DNA of 64,000 nt, from contig CP137679.1 in the NCBI GenBank assembly GCA_037976565.1, forward strand, positions 30,076,534 through 30,140,533, written 5' to 3'. The DNA is from Mesocentrotus franciscanus (lineage: Eukaryota > Echinodermata > Echinoidea > Camarodonta > Strongylocentrotidae). Both the position numbers and the translations under genes were made by a program. The notes beneath the pieces are model-generated. The model saw only the letters and a program-made list of their open reading frames with translations. It did no database searches and had not been told where the DNA came from. Position 1 is the stretch's first letter. Every line of letters begins with the position of its first letter. Shown in pieces: positions 12,119 to 26,700 of the stretch.

Positions 12119-15100
12119 AAGGGCGAAAAAGAGGGGTGCGGTTAATACACGAGGGCGGTTTATACAACGTTAATTACGGTAATTTCGGGGTGTTAAAAAC
12201 ATTTCAACGTTTGCAGATTTAAAAAGAGGACACTATTTCTTTAAAGAATAGGAAATTACCCAAACAAGATTAATATTTTAAAGGAGGAACCTGTGACTTA
12301 AATATCATAAGGCAAATTCTGCAAAAAGAAGGGTACTTTTTGTGAATTTATACTAAAAAAGCCACAAAATAGGTTTATATGTAGAGCACATTTTGTACCT
12401 GGTTTTGGCAAAAAAGGGGTCATATTGAGTGGAAACTGTTCTTGTAAATAAAAATGGGGGGGGGGCCATTTTCGACTCCGCTAACGATCATGTATCCCCA
12501 GTTTGAATACGAAGCAACGATACAGGACTCAAAACCAAGAGTGTAACTGACCTGCCCTGAGGAGCGTGACTTGATCATCCAGTGGCAGTTCTGTGAAGTG
12601 TGGGATTCGCTTGGCCCATTCCACCAGGGTAAAGAGTTGTTTGTCGGCAGCTTGGCAAATGTTTGTCACAGGGTCACGCTACGTTTGAAGAGATAACAGA
12701 TTACATTTATGTTAAAGAAGTAAAAAGAGTATCAATTTGAGCAATAGGTGACTGAACAATACTCATGACTCATTCTCAACTCCCTTATCACAATGCATTT
12801 CATTATTTTGTTTTAAAAGTAAAGAAGTATATATCTGAACAGCAGTAGGTCATTTTCAGAAAATAATACTCTTGAATTAATAAGAGGATGCACAGCCATG
12901 GAGCAGTTCATACTTGTCTTATATGTATATACATAAGCTGTCCTATATGTTACAAACCAAATCTACAATTTCAGTGTTTGATGACCGTCTCAAGCTCAAA
13001 GCCATGCAAGAGCTTTTATGTGACTTTATGCTCACAATTCCATAATTCAAGTCAATAATACTTGCTAACATATAGGACTTACATTACCTTAGACTTGCCC
13101 ACTTACTAATCCCAAGTCAACTGGCTGGGATTCAATTTTTTTCTTCCGATCTACAGTTGTCTCTTTGATGTAGTAAAGAGGTACTGGGTAGCAAAACAAA
13201 CACCTAATTTGAATGCTCATACTACAAAAAGGAGGCAGATATGAAAACTTTTTGTCTGAGGATTAGAGATAGACCTAACTAATGGCTACAAGAAATCTAA
13301 CCACTCTGTACGTTCCTTCTTGGAGACTTACCGGGGTGTCTACGTAGGGGCCGTTGTTGGGTTCTACTGCTAGTTCAGCATCCAAGATCTTTTCCACAGG
13401 CATGTCATTACTTGTTCCACTTGTGCTCTCTACCTGACTGTCACCTGTGGGCTTATCCTTGCGTTGCCGCTCCTCTTGTACAGCTGAAGTAAAAGAAACA
13501 CCTGTAGAGCATTACATATAAAACTGTCTACCAACCATACCGAAGGAAAACTGGAAAAATGATTGCTAGTAAAACTAGGTTCCTGTTTCATAAAAATTGT
13601 TATCAATAACGTGTTACAATTAATAAGCTACTGAAATCATTGCATTTGATTGGCTGAGAGCAAATTTGTCATATCAATTCTCACAATTGTTATTGATAAC
13701 AACTTTTAAGAAAAAGGGCCCAATTTTTTTTTGTGAATTGCTGATAATGGCAGTTTTTGCAGCAAGCACTTTACACAAGTCAAGCAAGTGAAGTAGAATA
13801 AAGTCATTTGTGAAATGTAGGGCTTTTAATAACCTTTAGATAGGTATTTGTAATAACTATCTTTATAAATTCCCCCCTTTTCCTACCTTCTCTGCGCATG
13901 CCCATGCCCAGGCACTTCTGATAGCGGCAATATTGGCACCGATTTCTCTGTCTCTTGTCAACCATACAGTTACGGTCGTCCCGACAAGTATACGTGAGGT
14001 CTTTCCGTACCGTCCTCTTGAAGAACCCTTTGCAGCCTTCACAACTGTAGACTCCATAATGTTTGCCTGTAGATCCGATGTAAGATGGAAAGAGTGGGAA
14101 AGAAGCCAAGGGTGGTGGAATAGAAGACAAGATGGGTGAAAAAGAAGACATGGGTTGTCAGAAGGAAACCAAAGGTGGTGAAAATGAAGCCAAGGGTAGT
14201 AAAAAATAAAAAGCCAGGGATGGTGGAAAAGAAGCCAGGAGAGGTGGCGAAGAAATCAAGGGTTGTAGAAAAGAAGTAAAAGATTTGAGGAAAATAAAAC
14301 CCATAGATTTTGGAGAAGCCAGGAAATGATCAGGAAGAAACCAAGGAGAAGAGGAAAGAGATAGGAATAGGTGAATGAGAAGAAAAGAACAAAGGAAATT
14401 TGGTTACTTTAAATATCAATTTCAAGCTTGAAATAAATAAATGCACCCCACAAAAAAGGGTTTTGATAATGCATGAAACTCCTGTCATTCCTATACAAAC
14501 ATATATGCAAATGTATGTCACAGTCAAAAATACTAATAATAAAAAAAAAATAAAATAAATAAAGATGAACAAATAAATGCGCAAAACCATTATCACAATC
14601 TTCATATCAGTTCAGGCACTCATCTCGCATCCAATTTTCACTTTTATGCATCCAATTACAATTAATGAAAGAGAGAAAATGAAAGATTGACAAACCACAT
14701 TAAATAGGAGGAGGTGCTCATGAGAAAATATAACTTAACAAGATTCAAAATCAGCTCTAAATAAAAGGAGAATATCTATTTGGGGAGACTTTTTCCAACT
14801 GTCCATTTTTTTGTAGGCACACTGTACACCACGCACTACGCATTTTGTATGAAGTGTATACCTTAATAGAAGTACACTAAGCAATGGACAAGGACACTAC
14901 AAATGTCATAATAAATAATACCTATTTATTAAAATGATGAATGATGTGGGAATAGTTAAGTTAAAAACAAATGACAATTGGTTTTACGATTCTATAATTT
15001 AGCTGAAGTATTCTTGTATGTGAGAACTAAGAAACAGACATACATGTACATGTAGCAACTCTAAAGGAGAAAGTAATAATCACAAGTGGCTTGTAAGAGG

Positions 15101-18100
15101 TGAGATGTATTGTTAATGACCTGGGGGGTGTTTCACAAAGACTAAGATCGACTTTAAGTTGGACTTAAGTATAACAGGCCGTTCATGCCATTGTTTGCTA
15201 TCATTATTTACTGGCATTGGTCTCTCAAGGGATGTACAAATCATGGTAAAAATCTACAAAACTTACATTTTTGATAATTCATTATTGAAGGAAAAATTAT
15301 AATCTAAAGATTATAATTTAGAGACCAATTGGGATAGCAACCAATGGCATGAACGGCCTGTTATACTTAAGTCCAACTTAAAGTCGATCTTAGTCTTTGT
15401 GAAACACCCCCCTGATTCTTTTAAGCACGGCCTTTAATACTGAGTGGTTGTGAAAAACAGTGGTACAAAGCGGTATTAATTGCTATTGAAGGGGAGGGAA
15501 ATAGGAAAGGTAATTAGCAGACGGTTGGGTAATTATTTCTCTTGCACAATTTTACAGCTCCCCAGCTGTGGTTGAGCCATAATGCTAACATATGACAAAT
15601 ACTTGATATTTGAAGAAGTCACCTGGGTGTAATTTATTGAGAAATAAAGAGGTATTTAATTAACTATTAATAAACACATTAAAAAAGAACCCTCAAGGCT
15701 CTTAAGTCTTGAACAATCATCAACTGCCATCATTGGTAAGATAAATGTATGTGCACGTGGATATAAGGTGAAGCTCATACACTGATTAATTACCTATGAG
15801 TACAACCAATACTGCATTTCTAAATATGTGAATTTCTGGTAGTGATATTTATACCAGGGCTTTCTATTTCATTTTCCATTTTACAAAGTAAGGTTCTAAA
15901 CAGTTGTTTTCAAAGAAAATGTTCCCATTTTGATATGTGTATCATTGATCACGAAGCTTGTTGCCATGCCATCACTGTGAATAAGGATATGATGCATATG
16001 TTTGTTTCATAATCATTCATCAATGGTTGGTAAATGGTAATGTCTACATAAGTGCTTCGACATACTGTATGCACAGGAGACAATAGCTCTGGGCTTTCTT
16101 CCTCAAAGATACAGGGTTAGGGTTAGGGTTGCAATACGATGCTAGGGTAGGTTTAGGGTTACAGGATTGAGAAGTTACAAGTTTGGTTAGTATTGGATGT
16201 TGACACATGAACAACCATACATTTTTAATGATGCCCATGTGTGGTTCACACCGCTATCTAAACCTGAACTGAGAAAACAATAATTATATTTGCTTATATA
16301 GCGCCTAACACTTACTTTATCAGAAGTCTCTAAGTGCTCTACTATAATGCAGCATAATTACCCTGGCTTTAGCAGTGCAGCTGTCACGCGCTCTGCGTTT
16401 CAAGGAACAAAAACAGCACATATTTCTGTTTCACAAGTGTGTATGAATGATGTTCACATACTGTTCACATAACGAAGAGAAAACGGTGCACAATTTTGGT
16501 GAATAATCCTAAATCAAAAGGTAACAATGCCCGCATACTGTTCACAGTAGAACCTAAATCAAAACTAAGGAGAGGAAACACCGCACATTTCCGTAAAAGA
16601 AGTGTTCTTAAAAAAGGTTACTGATGTCCACATGGTGTTCACACCATAACCTACATGTAAATCGCGACTAAGGATAGCAAACAGCGCGCACTTCCGAAGA
16701 ATTATTGTACATCAAAAGTTTATGATGTCCACATACTGTTCACATCGGAACTGGACTAAGAGAGCGGAAACAGCGCACATTTCCAACAAATCTGTGTCCC
16801 CACACCGTTCACACCGGAACCTCATCAGGACTAATACAGAAAACAGCGCATATTTCCGACTGGAATGTGGTTAGGTTAGGTTAGCTCCTAGCGGGGATGG
16901 TGGCCATACATGCTGCAGCCATCCCAAATTGGCTCCATTGCTAAGGCCGATAAAAGCCTCCTCCTGAGGCAGTCTCATTCAGATTAGGTTACACGATTTT
17001 CACCAGAGTTTTCAACTTCAGGAGAAGAAAGAAAATGAGATGGAATTCATTTCATTGTTCACTATTGGCAAAATTGTGAAGATTCTATTGCCAGTATCCT
17101 ATTAATATACAAAACAACCCTTTAATCAAAGGTATCACCATAACTACAATAATAACAACAACAACAACAATAATTTGAAGCATGAAGCATTACAGAGTAT
17201 TGAAGTGTGACGTCATACTGGACAAGCCGTTAATGTTGCTAGTTCCAAACAATTTTGTGCTAAACAAAGGTGTGGTGATCACACTAGCCCCAAACGCTGA
17301 ATTTGCCCTGCTCCAAGCCTGTTGCCTGAATGATTTCGTGATGAACCTCATGCGCAGGCCCTGTTGTGTAGAACCAGTATAAACCTGGACGACGAGCGAA
17401 TATGACGTAAGCACTTTGGTACTCTATAAGCAGAATTAAACTGTTGAAAGCTGATTCATGACAATAGACCTGGTGAGCGTTTCACTAAGACTAAGATCGA
17501 CTTTAAGTTGGACTTAACTATGGCAGGCCGTTCATGCCACTGTTTGCTCTCACCATTTACTGGCATTGGTCTTTCAAGGGACGTACAAGTCGTGGTCAGA
17601 AATCTACAAAATTTCCTTTTTTTGATAGTTCAGTATTGAAGGGAAAAATATGATCTAAAGATCTTACTTGAGAGACCAATGGTGAGAGCAACCAGTGGCA
17701 TGAATGGCCTGCCATAGTTAAGTCCAATTTAAAGTCGATCTTAGTCTTTGTGAAACACCCCCCCTGTTTAATAATGTATTTCGATATTGCATATTTCTCT
17801 CCCAAAGCCTTGGTTACCAACTATCTTATTCACCTGCTATGCATAATGGCATAGAGCTCTATTGATCAATGGAATGCACTTTGCATGCACTATACACTGG
17901 CAAGCTTTTGAGTTGTCAAGAGAAACTTTTGTTCAGGAAGCATGCATGAAATTAGAAAACAGGTTTGTTGCAGAACTTGGTGGACAAAATGGGTTAAAGG
18001 GAATGGGTATCTTTGTCTCAGATTCTAAACAAAATCCTGGATTTAGCTCATGCTGCAATCATAATTATAAACCTTTAGGTCAGTCAGGAATCCCATGACG

Positions 18101-21100
18101 TTTACAAGCCGATCGCCCATCTGATTATCAAGATATTTTTGATTGGAATCCTAAATTTCAAAAAACGTTTTCCCCAACGGTTTTTATAACACTACAGTCT
18201 ATTGGGGAAAATGAGTATGGTAAAACCGTTCACTCAAAGATTTTTACTTTTTTGAGGCACTTCATGATCATTTTGAAGCGCAATTTTTGTTAGGGCTTCA
18301 AAAACTTCACACCACGCTGATAACAAGTAGGGCCATGAATCTCAGATTTGGCATTGTTAAACAATGCCTTTAAGGACAGAAAGTCAGAAATGTATTTCTT
18401 CTCTCCTTGCCACAAAACTAGTATGAAGGTGGTGTAAATGTCAGAGCAGTAAACAGCTGTTAGAATACCAGCAGTGACACAGCATGTAGCTAGGCTGGGT
18501 ATACTACTAGAATAGCTATGTTCACTCGGTACCGTTGTTGTTTAAACTGTAAGTTTGCAAAAGTTATGAACAACGATCCACTAACAATGACAAGGGTTCA
18601 CATGGGCTCAAAGACCCCGTTCTCACTCACTTTGAAAGTGGTCTTAGTTAGACCGCTCCAGAGGAACGGGTCTTGAGGAACGGTTTGCGAGGGTTCACAA
18701 TCCGAGCAGTTTTTTGGGGCTCAAACCGCTCCACAAGTCAAAGTGGTCTTGTTGCTATGGCAGCTCAAGTCAGTGGGTAATTTTTTTTCGCGCGCGGAAT
18801 GCTAAGCGTATGTACCGTACTACATGTTTCGCGCGGAACGTCACTAGCTCACTTCCGTTCACACTCGCACGTTAGAGCGCTCCAAACCGCTCTTAACTCT
18901 TTGCCCGCTACGTTCGGCTAGCGGAACATACAGCGGGCTGCCAACTTCGACTCAAGTCACATTTCATTCACAATACACACGGAACGCATTTAATTCTATT
19001 GTACGCACACACACACAATAGTAACGCTGCTTCGCATTGTATACACATCACACTTCATTGCACCGCTTTCGCAGACATTGTTTACATTGACATTTTCCGA
19101 GAAAAATTGAGTTTTTGAAACTGCTTTTGCAAATATTCTGATGAGCTAGGATGGCCCCTATTAGGAGGAGACGGGACTTCTTCACTGCTGATCAGGTACG
19201 AGAACTTGTGATGGACCCTGTTCCAACAGCCGACTCTGATAATATACATTACAAAAATGATACCATTGGCAAGACTATTAATTTCTATACAATATTGCTA
19301 CACAAAGTTTTTCATTACAGTACACCAATCAAAAGTTATTGCGAGTTGAATAAGCATAGTCCATGCAGAACCCCTCCTAAGGTGGCACCCTAAAAACAAT
19401 GTGGCACAGGGGGGATTGTGTACGTGGCGGGCAAAGAGTTAATAAGACCCTTTCCTCAAGACCACCTCCTGAGGTGGTCTTCTGGAGCACTTTGACCGTT
19501 CTCACTCACCTAAGAACCGCTCCTGAGGAACGGGTCTTAGTTAGACCGCTCCAACGAAGTGAATGAGAACTGGGTCAAAGTTTAAAATACATACAGGGGG
19601 AGCATACAACTACAAACTGGAACTGGCATAACCTCAAAGTTAATCGAGTCTGCACGGCACGTAACTTGGAGTGAGGACGCCCCCCCCCCTTCCCATCCCC
19701 CTCCCAGCTCGTACGTATCGTGTTAACTCGCGCTAACCTTTAGATCGCATGCGGTTTGTAACTTCGGGTACAGTGTAGTTTCGTAAGCACAAGTGCATCT
19801 GAAATTTCCCTGACTACAAGATGACTTCAAAGTTCAAATCCACGACCTATACTTAATTAATGTTCAGACTGGCAGATTAACCTAACTAATGTCATGCCAT
19901 ATGGCTTCAACTAATCCCTATAAATTAAATGCAGAGATGATTTACCACTTTAATAGGAGGCCCCTATAGCAAATCCATATCAGAAAACATGTTAATATAA
20001 ACCTAATAAGAAATAGTTATGAAATATTCCTTGTTCATTCATTTCAAATGTCTCATTTATCTATTTATCCATTTCCTAAAGCTAACCTTCTTGGTATTTG
20101 TTTACTAAATGAATCTGTCCTAACCCTGCCTAAATGTAAAAGGTCACAAAAACTATCCCTTTCAATAATTGACATCTCAGTATACAATTTTATCAATTTA
20201 TTTTTTCCTACAGCATTTACAATACATCCCATTGGACAGAACACTCTGCAGTGTGCCAATACAAATTGCAGACATTCGCTCCTTTTATTGTCATTATGTG
20301 AAGTAATAGAAGCACGAGGGATGATCCAGTGACTGAATATTTTCAAATATACAATCAAGTTTTGAAGTGCATGCCCAATTGTAGTTTTTTAAAAATTGAA
20401 TTCCACTTCATGACATCATCATTCATCCCCAATTTCAAGACCATGACTCAATAATCAATACATGATATGACTGAAAGTGATCAGTGCAACCCAACCCGCT
20501 CCCCAAACTGGCAGCACTTGGCCTCTATAATGTCAAGGTCATTCGGCTGGCTTCTACTTTGCAGCCGTCTCCGCCGAACCGAACAATGATGCATTATTGC
20601 CCCCACACAGCCAGAAGCATGGAAGCAGACGGGGAGGAGTGGACGGACTGGATGAGTGAGCGCTCCAGTACACCTACGAATGCATAATGCAAGAAGGGAA
20701 TCATACTCAAAGTGTACACTATGCGTGCATTCATGTTCCAATGGGGACTTTACTGTACCCACACACACACAACATATATGCATGAGCTCCATGCTAATGA
20801 GCCCCGAGCCCTCCCCCCCCCCCTCCTCCCCTCTCCCTCTCCTTCGCCATACACGCTTTCTGTCTTGATTAAATGTGCACATGCATGCATTTCAAATTGC
20901 AAAATGAAGTGGAGGAGGCTTTACGCATGTGTCATACTGTACATGGATACAGTAACTAAATGAAGAAAGACGGCATTGTAATTGCATATTTTCCCCCATC
21001 CTTTTTGTACATGGAACAAAACCTGAATACAAATTATGATGTGTATTGCCATTATTGGACTGGAGGTTCTTTTCAACATTTTGCACGAGAAAATATGAAA

Positions 21101-23678
21101 TGGATTATTTCAGCACGAACCTATTTCAATGTCTAAGAAAAACAAATTGCATGATTATGAGGCAGTGTGTAAAAATAGAAGATGCTTTGTCGTATTGTAC
21201 CATTTTCTAAATGTGTTTATAAAAACTTACTCAAATGTTTTTTAATACCTTAAAAATCAATTTTGTGAAAAGACTTTAAATTGTTTTCTAGGTTATCTTA
21301 GAGTCTGAAAATTTGAAATAAATGTGAGAAAAAGACTTTTAAAAAATGGAGATCACCTTTGCTATGCCACGAAGATGATACAGAACACATTATTTGGTTC
21401 GACTTTCTTCTCATCTACTATTCACAATATTAAACATTTATAATATTTAGAATAACTGACATATTCATCTTCAAAAATCGAAATCCACTACACAGGCACG
21501 AATATGTGGTACATTACACATCCTCATAAAGGGGACATACGTACATCTGTATGCGCACATTCTCACATTACCTGCATGTTCTGATGAACCATTTCAGATG
21601 TTTTGCATGAATTGCTAACAATTAATTCTTTGCACTATAATGTTTAAGTATTTTTATCAATGGATACATCGAGTAGCTGTGAATCTTGTAATTCTTAAAT
21701 GTCATTATCAAAGCAATGCAACATATTACGAATATATAAATCTACTCTATCCATATGTCTGTTCACAGACAGAACACTGTTAACTCTGTATTACAGTACA
21801 TGTATGTGGGTATTAAAACGGTGTTCTGAACTCCAACAGAATATATCTTAAGACGCATGGCTGACCAATGAGTGACCATACAATTTAATTTCTGTATCAA
21901 ACCTATATTAAAACTCAACTTGAATAACAAAAAAGCTATACAAATAAGGAACTGCAAGAGCAAATAACTTCAATTCCTGGAATAACGACTATCTGCGATG
22001 AATCACAACTGGCCAAGTATTCATCCATGCTTTTGACAACTTCTCAGTCTGCAGAGTTTCTCTACTGAACCGTAACATTTGTACTCAATTGGAATTCCAA
22101 ATTCATTCTTCTTCCCCCTTGAAGTTGAACTAATTTTCTAGACAAGGCTACGTTGCTGTATTCTCTCATCTACGACTGACCTCACGTACACCAATATGTC
22201 ATGGGGTAATTCATTCACATTAGGATACATAAGTTCAGAGCCATAAGGGCATTCACTCTGTGTTAAAGTATATGAGTTAATGCCCTTCTTGCTCTTGAAC
22301 AGACAAGATGTTGTGTCATGTAAGCTGCAACTGTGGGGTGGGTCCATGTGTTTGTTACATATACATAAACACAAACATGTAAAAAGTTGTGTATGTTACT
22401 ACTTCATCTTCTAAGAGCTACATGTACAAAGTCGTTAACTTCTTATCGTTTTACAAGACTTAATGCCCTTACGGCTCTCAAAAGATGACTTGAACATGGA
22501 ACCTCATGAGTAGCAATATGTCAAAGTGTAATTCATTCGTATTAGGAAACATGCCGTGTACAGTAAAATACAACTGTAGGATCCACGTAGTGTGTACACA
22601 AAGACGGACATTGTAACACAAGGCATACATTTATCTACAGAGGGCCAGAGGGGCATTAATTCCTTATCGTTGTATTACATGTACAAGAGTTAATGCTCTT
22701 ATTGCTCTCAAAAAACAAGTAAATGCCACATTTGCAGCAGTAGGATGATGTGACCCTTACTAAAGATAATGTACATGTATATTCTAACCCTATTTGAATG
22801 AAATCCTATCATACATGGTTTAATACTGCTTGAATATGAAGCTGTGATGCTACATGTAATTCAAAACTACACGGTGATCTTTTAGAAACTACAGGGCTTC
22901 ATATTTCTATTAACTCTTAGAAACCATAGGAAAACATACAGTGTGTATTTCTATATTCAGCAACTCAAAAGACAAAAGGGGGGTGTACAATTTTTTAGAT
23001 ACTTTCATACGTAAGGTTTACATCATCTCTTTTCATACAGTACTATCAAAGCAATTTCCTTATTAAAACACCTTTCCAATAATGATATTCTGTAAAATGA
23101 CAGACTTAAGTTTATGATCCAATTAACCACTGGGAAAAAAGAGAAACTTGTGTAAGAATACCCGAGGGGAAAGAGAATTGTGTAAGAATACCTGTGGGAG
23201 ATCAACATCTGCATCTATGCAATAATGCCTTTCCCCTCTCCTCTGCATGTTGATGCGGACTCGACGTTGGAATGATGCACGTAATTTCCCTCATCAATTC
23301 TTACAATCCATGTTTCCAGAACTTGTACAAATGCTGAGCTTGGAAACCTTCCCTGGGGAAATTCTATAGACTGTGAGGCATCTATTTTCACACCTACATT
23401 ATATCCCTTTATATCCCCCTTTTTTAACGAGGGAACGAGAGATGGAGGAAGAGACAAAGAGAGCAGAAGGAAAGGAGATGGGAGAGAGAGGGAGAGAGTG
23501 GGAGAGAGGGAGCAATAGGGATGGAGAAGGGATGGAGAAGGGAAAGAGCGGAAGAGAATCAAAATGAGGAGATGGAAGAGAAAGGGAGGGAGAGAGAAGG
23601 GGGAGAGGGGAAGAGAGAACAGGAAACAGGAGAGAGAAAGGATGGAAGAGAGAAGGGGAGGGAAGGAAATAGAGAGAG

Positions 23679-23729
<51 letters not shown>

Positions 23730-26700
23730 AGAAGAATGAAAGAGAGGAGGAAGAGAAAGAAACTCAAGTTCCGGCTTATTTAGCGAAGACCTGGATATTC
23801 TGACGTAATCACACACGTCAATCACGACACACATCTACGCACATGATTAACACTACCAGGCGTCTATAATTTACCTGGTTGATCCCAAAGATATCCCCAC
23901 AAATGGCACAATCTAATGAAAAAGAAGGAGAAACACCGTCAACTCCATTACCGATTCATAGAAAACAACTGCAGCTAAACTAAAGATATCCGTAATATAT
24001 CGCAAACAAGGGGATTCATGCATTATTCATCTTACCCAGCGCACATAATTCCTGTGAATACCACAGAAGCTTTTGGTGCCTTGCTATATTCCTTGGGTGT
24101 CTTCCGCAATTCACTTTGAGAGTTGATACCATGATGTACTTTGTGACAATCACCAATTTCTTTTTTAAAATAATTCTACATGTACATAATGTACTTGCAT
24201 ATGGTCTATTGCTTTGTGCATCTTGTCACTTCTGTTATATTTGTCTTATTCATGAGAGTGGGAGTGAGACAATAAACAAGCATTTGTACCATACCAGATT
24301 TGACAATACAAGTAGCTTGATATTAAATCTCCCTAAGAATATATTATTCAATAAATATTTGTGACCGATTAATATATTTTTCCTTCTCTCTTATCTTTAA
24401 TACATGCAGTAGACTATTCACTTCTGAATATTATCTGAAAACATCAACATAAACTTGAGTTTGACTTATTTATCTAGTAAAATATTTAATAATATCTATA
24501 TGTATGACCTGCCACCAGGACAAAATCAGCAATAATTGATGGCATTTTTTAATATTTTAATTAAGACAATTAAGAAAAATGTAAAAAATGTTTTAAAAAA
24601 TATTTTCTTGTACTATCATTTTCTTGTACTATTAAAAAATATATGATAATGAGTATTTGTAAAGCACCATTTCCATTTCGCCATATCCATTTCGTTTTTT
24701 AAAATGCTTAAGGCCCTGAGAATGTACATGAGAAAGAAAATAAAGGCCTTGGTTTGCAGACATACAGGATTCTAAATTCAGTAAATGGCAACTACATGTA
24801 CATTTCTTTAAATAATCCTAATCACATTCTATCCAATTTTAGGCTACTAATTAAGATACTAACTGAGATGACAAATTGTGCCAATTTGAGATCAATGATC
24901 ACAAATAGTGATCAGGTATTTCCGCTTATCTCAAGAGAGTATATCAATTTAGAATTACTGTACATGCTTTCCTCACAGAGAGCTTCGTTAAATTATGTGC
25001 TCAAATACCATGTCTTTTTGTAACGAAGAGGATGTACTGAAATGAATACTCCACTGAACAGTTGGAATACGGCATATCAGGTAGAAATCAACTCGGGATA
25101 TTCATGCAAACGTAAGTGCTGTTCACAGATAAAGTTTTCTCATCAATTTCAATCAGCAAAGTTTAACAATCTCAGACATGACAGGTTTTTTTAATGTGTA
25201 AATGAATGGCAACTCGGCGCAATTCACCGATCACTGTATTACAGCATACATGATGTATATCACAAGAAAAAACATAGCGGTTTTGCTACCGCATCTTATC
25301 TGAACGATTTACAGTACTCTACATCAATACTTCAACGAATATGACCACAGTTGTTTTACTTGCTGATAATCCATGAAAGCATGGTAGTGAAAGTAGAGAG
25401 TGCATGTTGTGGTTTTTATCTTGCAGCAATCGTTCAACAGAGATTGAGAACGATACATGTACAATGTAACTCAAACATTTGTGGATAGTCCTATTCACAC
25501 TCAATAAAAGAGAAAGAAACAGACAAATTTTGCCCCCTCCCCTTATAATAATAATAATAATGCTGTTTATTTAATTTCACCATTTTTTTTAATTCAGCTT
25601 TCACATTCTCTTCTTCCTTTTTTTCCTTTGGGAGGGGGCAGCAGAGAAAAATTCAGATAGCATGACACTCTTCTTAAGCTTACCATGGGGGAAAAAATAC
25701 CAACCAAGCATTTCTTTATGGTAACATGGTCCCATTCACATTCTAGGAAAATGTTAACATTTTGCACATACATGTACAAGGTCCTATTCATAAATTCCAA
25801 CAGATTTACCATATTCTCCAGCAATATGATACCACATCATGGGATATTAAGCAAATAATTACCGTTGGTGAAGGTGATGGGACAAACTATCACTTCCGAG
25901 GCGATCTGGATGTAGCTATCTTTCTGAAGCGAAGCTGAGGAAAGATAGCGTATGCATTCAGATCGCCGAGGAAGTGATAGTTTGCCATCGCCTGAAACCA
26001 AAAGGGATTATGTGCTTTATATTCCACATCGGAAACATTTCACTTCTTCCGTCATTTTAGAGCAACAAGTCATCAATTGACAGCTAGCTAGCAAGTTAAG
26101 TGACGGTGTACGATACGTACAGTGTATGCAGTATGGTGGTGTGACCATAGCTCGCGGTGACCAAAGTTCGCGTACTAACACTAAAAGCGCTTAAAGAGGA
26201 GAGCAATACGCAACGCAAAGTGTTGCACCCGTAGATAGTCGACTATCTACCGGTGCAACGCACTTTCACTGGAGATAGTAGTACTATCTGGACAGTGTAA
26301 CAAACTTTTCTTCTCCCATCAATGATGGGCGAACTATCTTTCATCACGTGATTTCCTTTTGACCAATCGTAGAGCAAGATTCTTACTATGTGGAATATAA
26401 ACATATCTTTTTTTAGGGTGTGGGATAAGGATAATTCAGATAGAATGACAAAATACTGATTTTTCTTACATGTAACATAAACAAAAATATAAGTCCCACC
26501 CATCCAGTGTGAATGCTCCATGTTCAATACTTCATGTGAACAGGCCTCTACAGTTGGACAGACATGCATTAATGCATGGTACATACATCAAGCGTATATT
26601 CAATCTAAATGAAGCCACAAGAATCGCTCAGCATGATTAAGGATGTGCTTTTGAAATGCCAAAGCTGTTTTCTCTATCCGCATCTGCAGGCAAACTATTT

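Larger units (their letters stand above)
9680..12551 (-). other. RXR intron 7
   Basis: 2872 bp, mostly occupied by two mobile elements: a fold-back copy at 9780-9961 and the 2-kb element at 10134-12182. Removing both leaves an intron of about 640 bp, similar to introns 6 and 8. Confidence 0.9.
18612..19575. mobile_element. Fold-back DNA element interrupted by a piggyBac-like insertion
   Basis: Outer arms GACCCCGTTCTCACTCACTT and, reversed, GACCCAGTTCTCATTCACTT, extending through GGTCTTAGTTAGACCGCTCC on both sides. Without the insert at 18897-19438 the element would be about 420 bp. Superfamily not settled because target duplication is unclear. Confidence 0.7.

Noticed and set aside
13799..13886. 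Read-through extension of the exon 5 frame beyond [10 protein letters not shown]
   Set aside because: The residues after EGRKRGE are intronic; a GT donor at 13886 and correct phase to exon 6 explain the sequence.
16121..16160. Chromosome end or telomere fusion
   Set aside because: Only about three TTAGGG-like units, degenerate, within an intron of an intact gene.
23399..23834. Several overlapping Arg/Glu-rich and Ser/Leu-rich open frames
   Set aside because: Translation of a GA microsatellite in multiple frames.
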